Assembly: GCF_014656375.1 (NCBI RefSeq)
Contig: NZ_BNCH01000001.1
Span: 62,001 to 126,000 of the forward strand
Source: Aliiroseovarius zhejiangensis
GTDB lineage: Bacteria > Pseudomonadota > Alphaproteobacteria > Rhodobacterales > Rhodobacteraceae
Direction of reading: 5' to 3'
DNA length: 64,000 nucleotides
The first letter of the stretch is position 1, and every line of letters begins with the position of its first letter. Of this stretch, positions 1-9,504 are shown piece after piece. The notes below the pieces were generated by a model. It worked only from the letters and a program-made list of their open reading frames with translations. It was not told where the DNA came from and did no database searches. Position numbers and translations under genes: made by a program.

Positions 1-696
1 CCCGTGATCGAAATGATCATCCGCCATGGTCTCGTGCCGGTTGACCATCTGCCAGCTGCCCGCAGCCCCGCCTTGAATGACATCCACCACTTCGCGAATG
101 TCCAGCCCGGCTTTCTCGGCGAAATGCAGCCCTTCGGACAGGCCCTGCACCAGTCCGGCAATGCAGATCTGGTTGACCATCTTGGTCAACTGTCCCGCGC
201 CGCTGTCGCCCAACCGCTTCACGCTGCGCCCATAGGCCTGCATGATCGGAAGCGCCGCATCGAACGCCGCCTGATCTCCGCCGCACATGATCGACAAGAC
301 GCCGTTCTCGGCCCCGGCCTGCCCGCCGGATACGGGTGCATCCACGAAAGATACGCCCTGATCGGCGGCAGATGTGAACAACTCGCGGGTCACCGCAGCG
401 GATACGGTGGTGTGATCGACAAAGACCGCCCCGTCCCGCATCCCGGCCAATGCGCCATCTTCGCCCAGAACCACCGCGCGCAGGTCGTCGTCATTGCCCA
501 CGCAGGCCATCACGAAATCCGCACCCATGGCGGCCTCGCGCGGGGTGGGGGCGGATGCGCCGCCATGTTGCGCCGCCCAGCGATCGGCTTTTTCGGCGGT
601 CCTGTTGAACACGGTGACCTCGTGCCCGTTGGCCGCAAGATGCCCGGCCATCGGATAGCCCATCACGCCCAAGCCCAAAAATGCACATTTCGCCAT
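1..696 (-). CDS. NAD(P)-dependent oxidoreductase, 3-hydroxyisobutyrate dehydrogenase family (3' end outside window)
   Basis: The minus-strand frame opens at an ATG at 694-696 and runs off the left edge, so the C-terminus is missing. The protein begins MAKCAFLGLGVMGYPMAGHL, a Rossmann GxGxMG fold with the family's 'GLGVMGYPMA' signature. The substrate-binding stretch FVDAPVSGGQAGAENG and the GAGQLTKMVNQ segment with the catalytic lysine are both present. These enzymes oxidise beta-hydroxyacids such as 3-hydroxyisobutyrate or reduce tartronate semialdehyde in the cytosol. The substrate cannot be chosen from this fragment. The next gene is divergent, about 110 bases away. Confidence 0.9.
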   Translation of the reverse strand, partial: MAKCAFLGLGVMGYPMAGHLAANGHEVTVFNRTAEKADRWAAQHGGASAPTPREAAMGADFVMACVGNDDDLRAVVLGEDGALAGMRDGAVFVDHTTVSAAVTRELFTSAADQGVSFVDAPVSGGQAGAENGVLSIMCGGDQAAFDAALPIMQAYGRSVKRLGDSGAGQLTKMVNQICIAGLVQGLSEGLHFAEKAGLDIREVVDVIQGGAAGSWQMVNRHETMADDHFDHG

Positions 697-804
697 AACC
701 GCGTCCTTCCGTTGAAATCCCCTGTGATGCACAGTAGTTACCGCGACAGCGGGCAAGGTCAACGTCGACCGCAAGTGAAATGCAGATCAAGTGATGGATA
801 GGGT

Positions 805-3276
805 GTGATGGGCAAGGTCGTTCTGTGGATGATCCGCATCGTGGCGGGCCTTCTGGTGCTGGCCAGCCTGGCGACGCTTCTGGTCTATTACCTGGCGGCG
901 CAATCGCTGCCCGACTACAGCGTCACACGAAAGACCGCCGGCATCTCTGCCCCGGTCGAGATCGTGCGCAACAACGCCAACATCCCCCATATCTTTGCCC
1001 AGAACGACGCCGACGTCTTTTTCGGCCTGGGCTATGCACATGCGCAGGACAGATTGTGGCAGATGATGGTGATGCGCCGCACCGCGCAGGGGCGCCTGTC
1101 CGAGGTGTTCGGGCGGCGGACCCTTCAGGTGGACGAACTGATGCGGCGACTGGATCTGTATACGCTGGCCAAGGCGGCGGTCGAGGTGCAGGATGACGAT
1201 GCCCGCGCCGCACTCAAGGCATATAGTTCGGGCGTCAATGCGTATCTGAGCCGCGTGAACGCCGAGGCGCTGGGCCGTGGCGCACCGGAGTTTTTCCTGT
1301 TCTCGAATGACGTGTCGCCCTGGCAACCCGCCGACAGCATCGCGATTTTGAAGCTGATGGGGGTGCAACTGGCCGGCCATCTGGAAGAAGAGCTGCTGCG
1401 CGCCCGCGTCACCCTTGCCCTGCCCGATGAACGGGTCAAGGACATCCTGCCCGACATTCCCGGCACGGGCATCGCTGCCCTGCCCGATTATGCGGCACTG
1501 CTGGGTGTGCCAAAGTCACAATTCGCCAACCTGCCCGCCCGTGAGGACCGCCCCGATTTATGGCCTGCCCCACGTCGGGGCCTTGCCGGGGCATCCAACG
1601 CCTGGGCAGCGGCGCCCAAACGCTCGGCCGCCGGGGGCACGCTTCTGGCCAATGACCCGCATCTTGGGTTCAGCGCGCCGTCGATCTGGTATCTGGCCCG
1701 GTTGGAGCTGTCGACGGGGGGCGTGATCGGCGGCACCATTCCCGGTATGCCCGCGATGATGGTCGGCCGGTCCGACAGCTTTGGCTGGGGGATCACATCG
1801 TCCTACCTGGACGATCAGGACCTGCATGTTGAAAAGCTGAACCCCGACAACCCGCGCGAGGTGCAGACACCCGACGGGTTCAAACCGCTGACCGAACGTG
1901 GCTCGATCGTGCAGATCAAGGACGAAGCCCCCGTGACCTTCGACCTGCAATGGTCCGACAATGGCCCGATCCTGCCCGGGCATCTGTTTGATCTGGGGAT
2001 CATCACCCCGCCCGGCCATACCATGTCGCTGAACTGGACCCTGCTGACCCGCGAAGACCGCTCGATGAGCGCGGCGATCCGCCTGATGCGGTCAAAAACG
2101 GTGATGGAAGGGATCGCGGCGGGGGCGGACTATGTGGCGCCCAGCCTGACCCTGACCCTGGCGGATCAGGACAGCATCGCGATGAAGGTGATTGGTGCCA
2201 TGCCCCGGCGCGATGCGCAGCACCAGACCCGTGGGCGCATCCCCAGCCCCGGCTGGATCACCGAAAACCGCTGGCAGGGGGTGCTGAGCTATTCCGCCAA
2301 CCCCGAGTTTGTGCAGCCCACCGGCGGTATTGTCGGCAATACCAACAACAAGCTGGTCGACCGCCCCTTCCCCAACCACATGAGCTATGACTGGGGCGAC
2401 AGCCAGCGCGTCCAGCGGTGGAGCCACCTGATGCAGGCGCGCGAGGTGCACACCCGCGACAGCTTCATCGAGGCCCAGCTTGATCCCGTCTCGGTCACGG
2501 CGCGCACGTTGCTGCCGCTGGTCGGGGCCGATCTGTGGTTCACCGGCGAGGCCGCGCCCGACGGCACCCCCGAACGCGCCCGCCAACGCGCGCTGGAGCT
2601 TCTGGCCAACTGGAATGGCGAGATGAATGAACACATGCCCGAGCCGCTGATCTATTCGGCCTGGCTGCGCGCGCTGCAAACGCGCCTGATCCGGGACGAG
2701 CTTGGGCCGCTCGCGACCGAGTTCAAACACGTGGAACCGATCTTCATCGAGCGGGTCTTTCGCGATGTCGAAGGGGCCGGTGTCTGGTGCGACGTGATCC
2801 AGTCCGCCCCGACCGAGACCTGCACCGACATTGCCCGCGACGCGCTGGATGATGCCCTGTTGTGGTTGAATGAAAACGCCGGCGGCGCACAGGAAAGCCT
2901 CCGTTGGGGCGATTATCACGAGGCCACACACACGCACCCGGTTCTGGGGGATGTGCCGTTCCTGAAATGGTTTGTGAACATTCGCCAATCCACCTCGGGC
3001 GGCGACAACACGCTTCTGCGCGGGCGTACGGCGGGCGCGGGAAAAAACCCCTATCGCAACGTACACGGCGCCGGGTTTCGCGGAGTCTATGATTTCGCCG
3101 ACCCCAACAGTTCGCTCTTTGTGATCTCGACCGGGCAGTCGGGCCATCCGCTGTCACGCCATTACGACGATCTGGGCGAGTTGTGGCGACGCGGGGAATA
3201 CACGCCGATGTCGCTGGATCCGGCGCTGGCGCGGGCGGCCTCGGTGGGGGTGACGCAGTTGTTGCCGAAAGACTGA
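805..3276 (+). CDS. Penicillin acylase family protein (Ntn hydrolase), membrane-anchored
   Basis: A protein of about 823 residues, the normal size for unprocessed penicillin/acyl-homoserine-lactone acylases. Residues 4-30 form a hydrophobic N-terminal anchor or signal. The early GLGYAHAQDRLWQM motif is typical of the family. The sequence GLAGASNAWA near residue 260 places the N-terminal nucleophile Ser264 after the autocatalytic cleavage point, dividing alpha and beta chains. LLANDPHLGF follows as expected. It should hydrolyse an amide bond (beta-lactam side chain, N-acyl homoserine lactone or another acylated amine) in the periplasm; the natural substrate is unknown. GTG at 805 is directly followed by ATG at 808, so either may be the start. 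Confidence 0.88.
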   Translation: MMGKVVLWMIRIVAGLLVLASLATLLVYYLAAQSLPDYSVTRKTAGISAPVEIVRNNANIPHIFAQNDADVFFGLGYAHAQDRLWQMMVMRRTAQGRLSEVFGRRTLQVDELMRRLDLYTLAKAAVEVQDDDARAALKAYSSGVNAYLSRVNAEALGRGAPEFFLFSNDVSPWQPADSIAILKLMGVQLAGHLEEELLRARVTLALPDERVKDILPDIPGTGIAALPDYAALLGVPKSQFANLPAREDRPDLWPAPRRGLAGASNAWAAAPKRSAAGGTLLANDPHLGFSAPSIWYLARLELSTGGVIGGTIPGMPAMMVGRSDSFGWGITSSYLDDQDLHVEKLNPDNPREVQTPDGFKPLTERGSIVQIKDEAPVTFDLQWSDNGPILPGHLFDLGIITPPGHTMSLNWTLLTREDRSMSAAIRLMRSKTVMEGIAAGADYVAPSLTLTLADQDSIAMKVIGAMPRRDAQHQTRGRIPSPGWITENRWQGVLSYSANPEFVQPTGGIVGNTNNKLVDRPFPNHMSYDWGDSQRVQRWSHLMQAREVHTRDSFIEAQLDPVSVTARTLLPLVGADLWFTGEAAPDGTPERARQRALELLANWNGEMNEHMPEPLIYSAWLRALQTRLIRDELGPLATEFKHVEPIFIERVFRDVEGAGVWCDVIQSAPTETCTDIARDALDDALLWLNENAGGAQESLRWGDYHEATHTHPVLGDVPFLKWFVNIRQSTSGGDNTLLRGRTAGAGKNPYRNVHGAGFRGVYDFADPNSSLFVISTGQSGHPLSRHYDDLGELWRRGEYTPMSLDPALARAASVGVTQLLPKD

Positions 3277-3289
3277 TCAGAGATCGGGT

Positions 3290-4600
3290 CTAGAGCTTTT
3301 CAAACTCCGCCACTTGCCGTTCGGTCCAGGTGACGGTGATCGCCCAGCCGTCCTCGCCCGGCTCTTCGGCCTCGACAATGCCCTTGTCAAACAGCCAGGC
3401 GCGCTTGCGCCCGTCTGAGAAGGCCAGGGTCAGCGTTTCGGTCCGGCGCGGCACATCCAGCCCCGTGTCGATGGCCTGCACCAATGTGTCGAACCCCTCG
3501 CCGGTCAGCGCCGACAAGGTCAGGATCGTGTCGTTTCGCGCGGCTTCGCGGCGGCGGGCGTCGCGGTCTTCTTCGTCCAGCAGGTCGATCTTGTTCCAGA
3601 TCTCAAGCTGCGGGGTGTCGTCGCTGACGCCAAGATCGGCCATGATCTGTTCGACGTCCCGGGCCTGTTCGTCCGTGCTGTCATGGCTGATGTCACGCAC
3701 ATGCAGGATCAGATCGGCGGCCAGCACCTCCTCCAATGTGGCGCGGAAGGCGGCCACAAGCTGGGTCGGCAGGTCCGAGATGAAACCCACGGTGTCCGAC
3801 AGGATCACCTTGCGCCCGCCGCCCTGCTGAGGCGTCTTGCCCACGGCGGGCAACTCGATCTGCCGCATCGTGGGGTCCAGTGTGGCAAACAACATGTCCT
3901 TGGCCAGCACGTCAGCCCCGGTCATCCGGTTGAACAGGGTGGATTTGCCCGCATTGGTATAACCAACCAGCGCCACGATCGGATACGGCACCTTGGCGCG
4001 CGCGGCGCGATGCAGTTCACGGGTTTTCACGACCTTTTCCAACTGGCGGCGCAGCCGGGTCAACTGGTCGTCAATGGCGCGGCGGTCGGCCTCGATCTGG
4101 GTTTCACCGGGGCCGCCGACAAAGCCAAGCCCACCACGCTGGCGTTCAAGGTGGGTCCAGGCGCGCACCAGCCGCGTGCGTTGATAGGACAACGCGGCCA
4201 TTTCCACCTGCAACACCCCTTCGCGGGTGCGCGCGCGGTCCGAGAAAATCTCAAGGATCAGGCCGGTCCGATCCAGGATCTTTACCTTCCATTCCTTCTC
4301 AAGATTGCGCTGTTGCACCGGGCTGACCGGTCCGTCGATCAGAACCAGCTCCACGTCCGCTTCGTGCAGCTTCGCGCCCAGTTCCTGCAATTTGCCCTTG
4401 CCGAACAGCTTGCCCGGATGCGGCGTGGGCAGGCGCACAATCTCGGACCCGACCACGTCAAGGTCAGGCAATGCCAACGCCAGCGACACGGCTTCCTCAA
4501 GCGCGGGGGCTGCGTCACGGCGGTTGCGGTCGGCTGTCAGTTCAGGGTGAAAGACCCAGGCCCGCGTGGGCCGTTCTTCCCGGTCAATGAAGTCGCTCAG
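3290..4600 (-). CDS. hflX: GTPase HflX, probable CTG start overlapping hfq
   Basis: HflX is a ribosome-binding GTPase that splits stalled or heat-damaged 70S ribosomes. The G1 motif [11 protein letters not shown] and the [16 protein letters not shown] segment are diagnostic. The N-terminal HflX domain carries [19 protein letters not shown] at 4489 would remove about 37 conserved residues ([20 protein letters not shown] and beyond). That frame stays open back to 4600, where a CTG overlaps the hfq stop as CTGA. No ATG, GTG or TTG lies in that stretch, so I place the start at CTG, giving about 436 residues, the usual family length. An ATT at 4588 is a weaker alternative. Last gene of the ntr-trk-hfq operon. 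Confidence 0.9.
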   Translation of the reverse strand: MSDFIDREERPTRAWVFHPELTADRNRRDAAPALEEAVSLALALPDLDVVGSEIVRLPTPHPGKLFGKGKLQELGAKLHEADVELVLIDGPVSPVQQRNLEKEWKVKILDRTGLILEIFSDRARTREGVLQVEMAALSYQRTRLVRAWTHLERQRGGLGFVGGPGETQIEADRRAIDDQLTRLRRQLEKVVKTRELHRAARAKVPYPIVALVGYTNAGKSTLFNRMTGADVLAKDMLFATLDPTMRQIELPAVGKTPQQGGGRKVILSDTVGFISDLPTQLVAAFRATLEEVLAADLILHVRDISHDSTDEQARDVEQIMADLGVSDDTPQLEIWNKIDLLDEEDRDARRREAARNDTILTLSALTGEGFDTLVQAIDTGLDVPRRTETLTLAFSDGRKRAWLFDKGIVEAEEPGEDGWAITVTWTERQVAEFEKL

Positions 4601-4833
4601 CTGTCTTCGCCATCATAGAGGTTGATCGGTTGGCCCGGCATGATGGTCGAAATCGCATGCTTATAGACAAGCTGCGACTGCCCATCGCGGCGCAAGAGCA
4701 CGCAAAAATTGTCGAACCACGAGATCACGCCCTGAAGCTTCACACCGTTGATCAGAAAGATCGTCACCGGAACTTTTGATTTTCGAACATGGTTCAGAAA
4801 GGCGTCCTGAAGGTTCTGTTTGTCGGCAGCCAT
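4597..4833 (-). CDS. hfq: RNA chaperone Hfq
   Basis: A 78-residue Sm-like protein that forms a hexameric ring and helps small RNAs pair with mRNAs. The sequence [18 protein letters not shown], the Sm1 motif [19 protein letters not shown] and the Sm2 motif [12 protein letters not shown] are all present, with a short acidic tail (LYDGEDS) typical of alphaproteobacteria. The open frame extends 30 codons further upstream, but that part looks non-coding. The ATG at 4833 is preceded by an A/G-rich AAAAGGAAAAAAGCG ribosome-binding site. Its stop overlaps the proposed hflX start. Confidence 0.97.
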   Translation of the reverse strand: MAADKQNLQDAFLNHVRKSKVPVTIFLINGVKLQGVISWFDNFCVLLRRDGQSQLVYKHAISTIMPGQPINLYDGEDS

Positions 4834-5007
4834 CGCTTTTTTCCTTTTTTCTCTCGTGCTGCCGGACCCCCGGCAGAAATTCATCGTCACGTCACTATGG
4901 CGTGTGGTTTTGTCCTTTTCCACCCCCTTTTTTCACCCTTTGATCTGCGTCCGTTCCCCGCGCAGAACAGGTGCCTCGGGGCGGGTGGGCACATGTCGCG
5001 TGGCGGG

Positions 5008-6555
5008 TCAGCGCCGCCAGACCTCGGGGCTGAAAAGCGCGATGATGGCCAGCATTTCCAGCCGCCCCAGGATCATCGCCCCCGCCAGCACCGCCTTGGC
5101 CGGGTCGGTCAGGGTGCTGTAGGAAATCGGCTCTGCCGCCGCCACCTGCGCAATCGGCCCGGTGGTGGTCAGCGCGGCAATGGTCAGGGTCATCGCACTT
5201 TCGAAATCCTGCCCCAGCAGCGAAAACATCCCCATCACCAGCGCCACGGACATCGACATCAGCATGAAAAAGACCCAGGCCATATAAGCCCCGCGCCCCC
5301 GCAGGTGCCGCGCCTCGGTTCCCGACCCGCCCACCGACGAGGGGTGGACCAGCTTTCCCATCTCGCGCAGCCCGTGCAGATAAAGCGCATAGACCCGCAT
5401 CAGCTTCGCGCCGCCCGCCGTGGTGGCCACCCCGCCCCCGATCAGCGACAGGCCCATCAGGATCAATCCCGGCGTCTGGAGGCCGGACCAGTCACGGCTG
5501 ACGGACCAGGCGGCGCTTTCAAAGCCGGTCGTCGTCAGGAAGGACAGGACCGTGAAGAAGCTGCCCCAAAGCGAGGTCAGCCCGGCGATCCAGTTCTGTT
5601 CCTCGTCGACCTCATAGGCACCGACCCAGTGGCGCAGAAACAGAAACAGGGGCAGGACGATCACGATCACCAGCGCCAGACGGATCTCAGGGTCTTCCGG
5701 CAGGCGCCGCCGCCGTTCGCTGCCCTGCATGTCCGAGGCAAAGGTCACGCGGGAAATGGCAAAGAAGAAAAACAGCGCCATCACCATTTCACCGACATAG
5801 CCCGACTGGCTGCCCACGGGGCCGCCGACCGGGGAAATGCCACTGGTGGCCATGGTCGACATCGCGTGGCACAGCGCCACAAAGGCGGTATCGCCGGCCA
5901 GGATCAGTCCCAGCCACAAGGCCAGGGTCAGCCCGGCATAGATCGGCAGCAACCGGATCCCATAGGTGCGGATCCGTTCCGAAAAATCGGCGACGCGGAT
6001 GATCTGGCTGATGCCCGCGCCGAACCGCGTGTCATCGGGGGCGGATGTGCCGCGCTTGCCAAAGCGCGCGCGCACCTCGAACCCTCCCAGCGACATGGGG
6101 GCCAGGATCGCGATGGCGCTTACCCAGATGAACAACCCGCCCATCCAGCCGACCAACGCGCGCCACAGGTGAACCGACCGCGCGATGCGGCTGGCATCCT
6201 CGAACAGGGTCGCGCCGGTGGTGGTCAGGGCCGACACCATCTCGACATAGGCGTTCAGGAAGGTCGTTGTGCGCACCGCCTGGTGAAACGGCACTGCCAG
6301 CATCAGCGGCAACAGCACGAACAGGCCCAACAGTGCCAGAAGGTGGCGCCGATGCCGGGTCGAACGTTCGCGGTCTGCCATCGCCATCGCCAGAAACGAG
6401 GTGATGAACCCGAACAAAAGCGCTCCGTAAAGAAACACCCGCGCTTCGAAGAACTCCCCGATCATCCAGCCGAACCCGGCGGGCAAAAGCATCGCAAGCG
6501 CGCTGATCCCCATCAGGATCACAAGCAGCGGCAGTTTGGCGATGGTCGCAAGCAT
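5008..6555 (-). CDS. trkH: Potassium uptake protein TrkH
   Basis: A polytopic inner-membrane protein of about 515 residues with four repeated pore-loop units, matching the K+-translocating TrkH/KtrB family. Selectivity-type loops are visible as LTTTGATLF, MSTMATSGISPVGGP, LTTTGFESA and LTTTGPIAQV. It conducts K+ into the cell together with the cytosolic regulator TrkA, whose gene lies directly upstream. About 175 bases separate it from hfq, enough for an internal hfq promoter, although all genes are collinear. Confidence 0.95.
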   Translation of the reverse strand: MLATIAKLPLLVILMGISALAMLLPAGFGWMIGEFFEARVFLYGALLFGFITSFLAMAMADRERSTRHRRHLLALLGLFVLLPLMLAVPFHQAVRTTTFLNAYVEMVSALTTTGATLFEDASRIARSVHLWRALVGWMGGLFIWVSAIAILAPMSLGGFEVRARFGKRGTSAPDDTRFGAGISQIIRVADFSERIRTYGIRLLPIYAGLTLALWLGLILAGDTAFVALCHAMSTMATSGISPVGGPVGSQSGYVGEMVMALFFFFAISRVTFASDMQGSERRRRLPEDPEIRLALVIVIVLPLFLFLRHWVGAYEVDEEQNWIAGLTSLWGSFFTVLSFLTTTGFESAAWSVSRDWSGLQTPGLILMGLSLIGGGVATTAGGAKLMRVYALYLHGLREMGKLVHPSSVGGSGTEARHLRGRGAYMAWVFFMLMSMSVALVMGMFSLLGQDFESAMTLTIAALTTTGPIAQVAAAEPISYSTLTDPAKAVLAGAMILGRLEMLAIIALFSPEVWRR

Positions 6556-6582
6556 GATGTCGGCCCTATCGGTGCATCGGGA

Positions 6583-7959
6583 TCAGAAGAAGTCGATGGA
6601 CACCTGCAGCAGGCGCTCGACCTCGGGCACATCGGCGGCCATCGAGAACAAGGCGACCACGTCGCCTTCGTCAATCCGCGTCTGGGCTGTGGGTTTCACG
6701 ACCTTATCGCCCTTCAGAATGGCCCCGACCAGAACCCCCTCGGGAAAGTCGATATCGCGCACCGCCTTGCCTGCGATGGGCGAGGTCGACAGCACCTGCG
6801 CCTCGATCACTTCGGCCTCGGCGTCGCCCAGCGAATAGACCTCGCGCACCTTGCCACGGCGGATATGGCGCAGGATCGAGCTGACGGTCTGGGTGCGCGG
6901 GTTGATATAGGCATCGATCTTCAAAGGGGCCAGCAGATTGACCAGCGACGGGTCGTTGATCAGGCAAATCGACATGGCGGTGCCGGCCGTCTTGGCCCGG
7001 ACCGCCGCCAGCAGGTTCACCTTGTCGTCGTCTGTCACCGACAGAATGGCATCGGCGCGGGGCACCCCGGCTTCTTTCATCAGTTCCATGTTCATGGCGT
7101 CGCCATGCAGGACCACCGTGCGCTCCAACGCATCAGCGGCCCGTTCGGCGACAGTACGGTTCAGCTCGACCACCTTGGCGCGGATGCGGTCGGTGCGGTT
7201 TTCCAACTCGCGCGCGACGGCCAGGCCCACATTGCCTCCGCCCAGAATCACGACCCGTTCCTGCCGTTTGACAGATTTGCCAAACACTTCCAGGGTGCGA
7301 TCCACATCCCCGGTGCGGGTGAAGACATAGATCTGGTCGCCGCCGAACAGCTGATCACCCGCCTCGGGGGCAAACAGCGACCCGTCGCGGCGAATGCCCA
7401 CCACCACCGCGCTGAGCGTCGAGAAAAGGTCGGTCAACTGCCGCAGGGGCGTATTCACCACCGGGCAGTCATCTGCAATCTGAATTCCCAAAAGCTGCAC
7501 CCGCGCGTCCATGAAACTTTCAATGTCAAAGGCCGAGGGCGCTTGCAGCCGTTTCAGCACCGCCTGTGCAACTTCGCGTTCCGGGCTGATCACCACATCA
7601 ATCGGCAGGTGGTCTCGGCGATACATGTCGGCATAGATCGCATCCAGATAGCTTTGCGCCCTGAGCCGCGCGATCTTGCGCGGGATGGCAAAGACCGAAT
7701 GGGCGATCTGGCAGGTGACCATGTTCACCTCGTCCGAATGGGTCGCGGCGATGATCATGTCGGCATCCCTGGCCCCGGCCCGGTCCAGCACATCGGGATA
7801 GGACGCATGGCCCGACACCCCCTGCACGTCCAGCGTGTCGGTGGCCCGTGCGACAAGCTCGGCATTGTTGTCGACCACCGTCACATCGTTCTTTTCACTG
7901 GACAGGTGACGCGCAATTTGCCAGCCCACCTGACCGGCACCGCATATGATGACCTTCAT
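6583..7959 (-). CDS. trkA: Trk system potassium uptake regulator TrkA
   Basis: A 458-residue cytosolic protein built as two RCK units. The first NAD-binding motif is MKVIICGAGQVGWQIARHLS at the N-terminus. The second Rossmann motif, VVILGGGNVGLAVARELE, begins near residue 232. Each is followed by a TrkA-C domain. TrkA gates TrkH in response to nucleotides. It lies 27 bases before trkH and about 110 bases after ntrX, the order known from Rhodobacter relatives. The start follows AAGGGGAACCGG. Confidence 0.96.
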   Translation of the reverse strand: MKVIICGAGQVGWQIARHLSSEKNDVTVVDNNAELVARATDTLDVQGVSGHASYPDVLDRAGARDADMIIAATHSDEVNMVTCQIAHSVFAIPRKIARLRAQSYLDAIYADMYRRDHLPIDVVISPEREVAQAVLKRLQAPSAFDIESFMDARVQLLGIQIADDCPVVNTPLRQLTDLFSTLSAVVVGIRRDGSLFAPEAGDQLFGGDQIYVFTRTGDVDRTLEVFGKSVKRQERVVILGGGNVGLAVARELENRTDRIRAKVVELNRTVAERAADALERTVVLHGDAMNMELMKEAGVPRADAILSVTDDDKVNLLAAVRAKTAGTAMSICLINDPSLVNLLAPLKIDAYINPRTQTVSSILRHIRRGKVREVYSLGDAEAEVIEAQVLSTSPIAGKAVRDIDFPEGVLVGAILKGDKVVKPTAQTRIDEGDVVALFSMAADVPEVERLLQVSIDFF

Positions 7960-8070
7960 CCGGTTCCCCTTGATGTCACATCAGGAAACACTTGGCAGAT
8001 GGCCCGATCCGGGTCAATGCCCGCAGGGCACGGGCGCCAGCACCCCAAGGCAGGCAATCCGCCGTGAAGA

Positions 8071-9504
8071 TCAGGCCTCGGCCTCGATCCCGGCCTCTTC
8101 CGCTTCGTCCGCCACATAGGCAATCCGCGCGCCTGCCTTCGACCCGGTCACGACGCCCAGGGATTTCAGCTTGCGGTGCAGCGCCGACCGCTCCATGCCG
8201 ACAAAATTTGCCGTGCGTGAGATATTGCCGCCAAAGCGGTTGATCTGGGTCAAAAGGTATTCCCGCTCGAACGCCTCGCGGGCTTCGCGCAGAGGCATCA
8301 TCGCAAGCGCGCCGGACACCACGATCCCCTGCTCGCCACCATCCTCGCCGCCACCGTCCTGCCCCGGCAGATCCGATGCCTGAATCGGCCCCGTGCCTTC
8401 GCCCAGGATCAGCACCCGTTCGATCATGTTCTTCAACTGCCGCACGTTCCCCGGCCATTGCATGGTCTGAAGCATCGCTTCGGCATCTTCGGCTAGATCA
8501 CGCAGGGGAAGACCCTGATCACGGTTGAACGCCTGAAGAAAATAGCGCGCGAGCTCCGGTATATCCTCGCGCCGCTCGCCCAGAGGCGGCACGGCGATGG
8601 GCACCACGTTCAGCCGATGATACAGTTCCTCACGGAACCGGCCTTGCGCAATCTCGGCCTGCAAATCGCGATTGGTCGACGAAATGACCCTGAGATCGAC
8701 CGACACCTTGTCCGTCCCGCCGACCCGCTGGAACCGCTGATCGACCAGAACGCGCAGGATCTTCGATTGCGTGCCCAGCGGCATGTCTGCCACCTCGTCG
8801 AAGTAGAGCACACCGCCGTTGGCCTCTTCCAGCAGGCCGGGCTCGACCCCGCGCTCGGTGCTTTCGCGACCGAACAGGACCTCTTCCATCCGGTCCGCTT
8901 CGATCGAGGCAGAGTTGACCACCACAAACGGCGCTGATGCGCGGTCTGAATTGGCATGCACATAGCGCGCGGCCATTTCCTTGCCCGCCCCGGCTGCGCC
9001 TGACAGAAGCACGCGGCCGTTTGATTTGGTCACCTTGTCCAGATGTGATTTCAAAGCCTTGAACGCCGCACTTGATCCGATCATTTCGGTCGGATGAGTG
9101 TCGCGGCGTTTCAGTTCGGTGTTTTCCCGGCGCAGACGGCTGGTTTCCATCGCGCGCGTGATCACCACCATCAACTGGTCGATGTTGAAGGGCTTTTCGA
9201 TGAAATCATAGGCCCCCTGCTTGATGGCGGCGACGGCAATTTCGATATTGCCGTGACCCGAGATGATCACCACCGGCACCTCGGGATGTTCGCGCTTGAC
9301 CATCTTCAAAATGTCGATCCCGTCCATGGCCGAGTCCTTCAGCCAGATGTCCAGGATCATCAAGGACGGCAATTCTTCTTTCACCGCGGCCACCGCTTCG
9401 TCCGAGGTGCCCGCCAATCGGGTCGTGAACCCCTCGTCTTCCAGAATATCCGAGATCAGTTCCCGAATGTCCCGTTCGTCATCGACAATCAGAATATCGC
9501 TCAT
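8071..9504 (-). CDS. ntrX: Nitrogen response regulator NtrX (NtrC family, GAFTGA loop absent)
   Basis: A 477-residue response regulator: receiver domain (phospho-acceptor Asp52 in MILDIWLKD), AAA+ domain and a C-terminal Fis-type helix-turn-helix (ISRTANFVGMERSALHRKLKSLG). The Walker A is LLSGAAGAGKEMAA and the Walker B LYFDEVADM. Where sigma-54 activators carry GAFTGA, this protein reads FGRESTERGVEPGLLEEANGG, so the loop is missing. Classical sigma-54 activation is therefore unlikely. Its start overlaps the ntrY stop (ATGA), so the two are probably translationally coupled. NtrX is the partner of the kinase NtrY and in related bacteria links nitrogen, redox and envelope control. Confidence 0.95.
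   Translation of the reverse strand: MSDILIVDDERDIRELISDILEDEGFTTRLAGTSDEAVAAVKEELPSLMILDIWLKDSAMDGIDILKMVKREHPEVPVVIISGHGNIEIAVAAIKQGAYDFIEKPFNIDQLMVVITRAMETSRLRRENTELKRRDTHPTEMIGSSAAFKALKSHLDKVTKSNGRVLLSGAAGAGKEMAARYVHANSDRASAPFVVVNSASIEADRMEEVLFGRESTERGVEPGLLEEANGGVLYFDEVADMPLGTQSKILRVLVDQRFQRVGGTDKVSVDLRVISSTNRDLQAEIAQGRFREELYHRLNVVPIAVPPLGERREDIPELARYFLQAFNRDQGLPLRDLAEDAEAMLQTMQWPGNVRQLKNMIERVLILGEGTGPIQASDLPGQDGGGEDGGEQGIVVSGALAMMPLREAREAFEREYLLTQINRFGGNISRTANFVGMERSALHRKLKSLGVVTGSKAGARIAYVADEAEEAGIEAEA

Noticed and set aside
4789-8067. A very long plus-strand open frame opposite trkH and trkA.
   Set aside because: It is Gln/His/Arg/Gly/Pro-rich, has no recognisable domain and is fully explained by the GC-rich codon use of the two real genes on the other strand.
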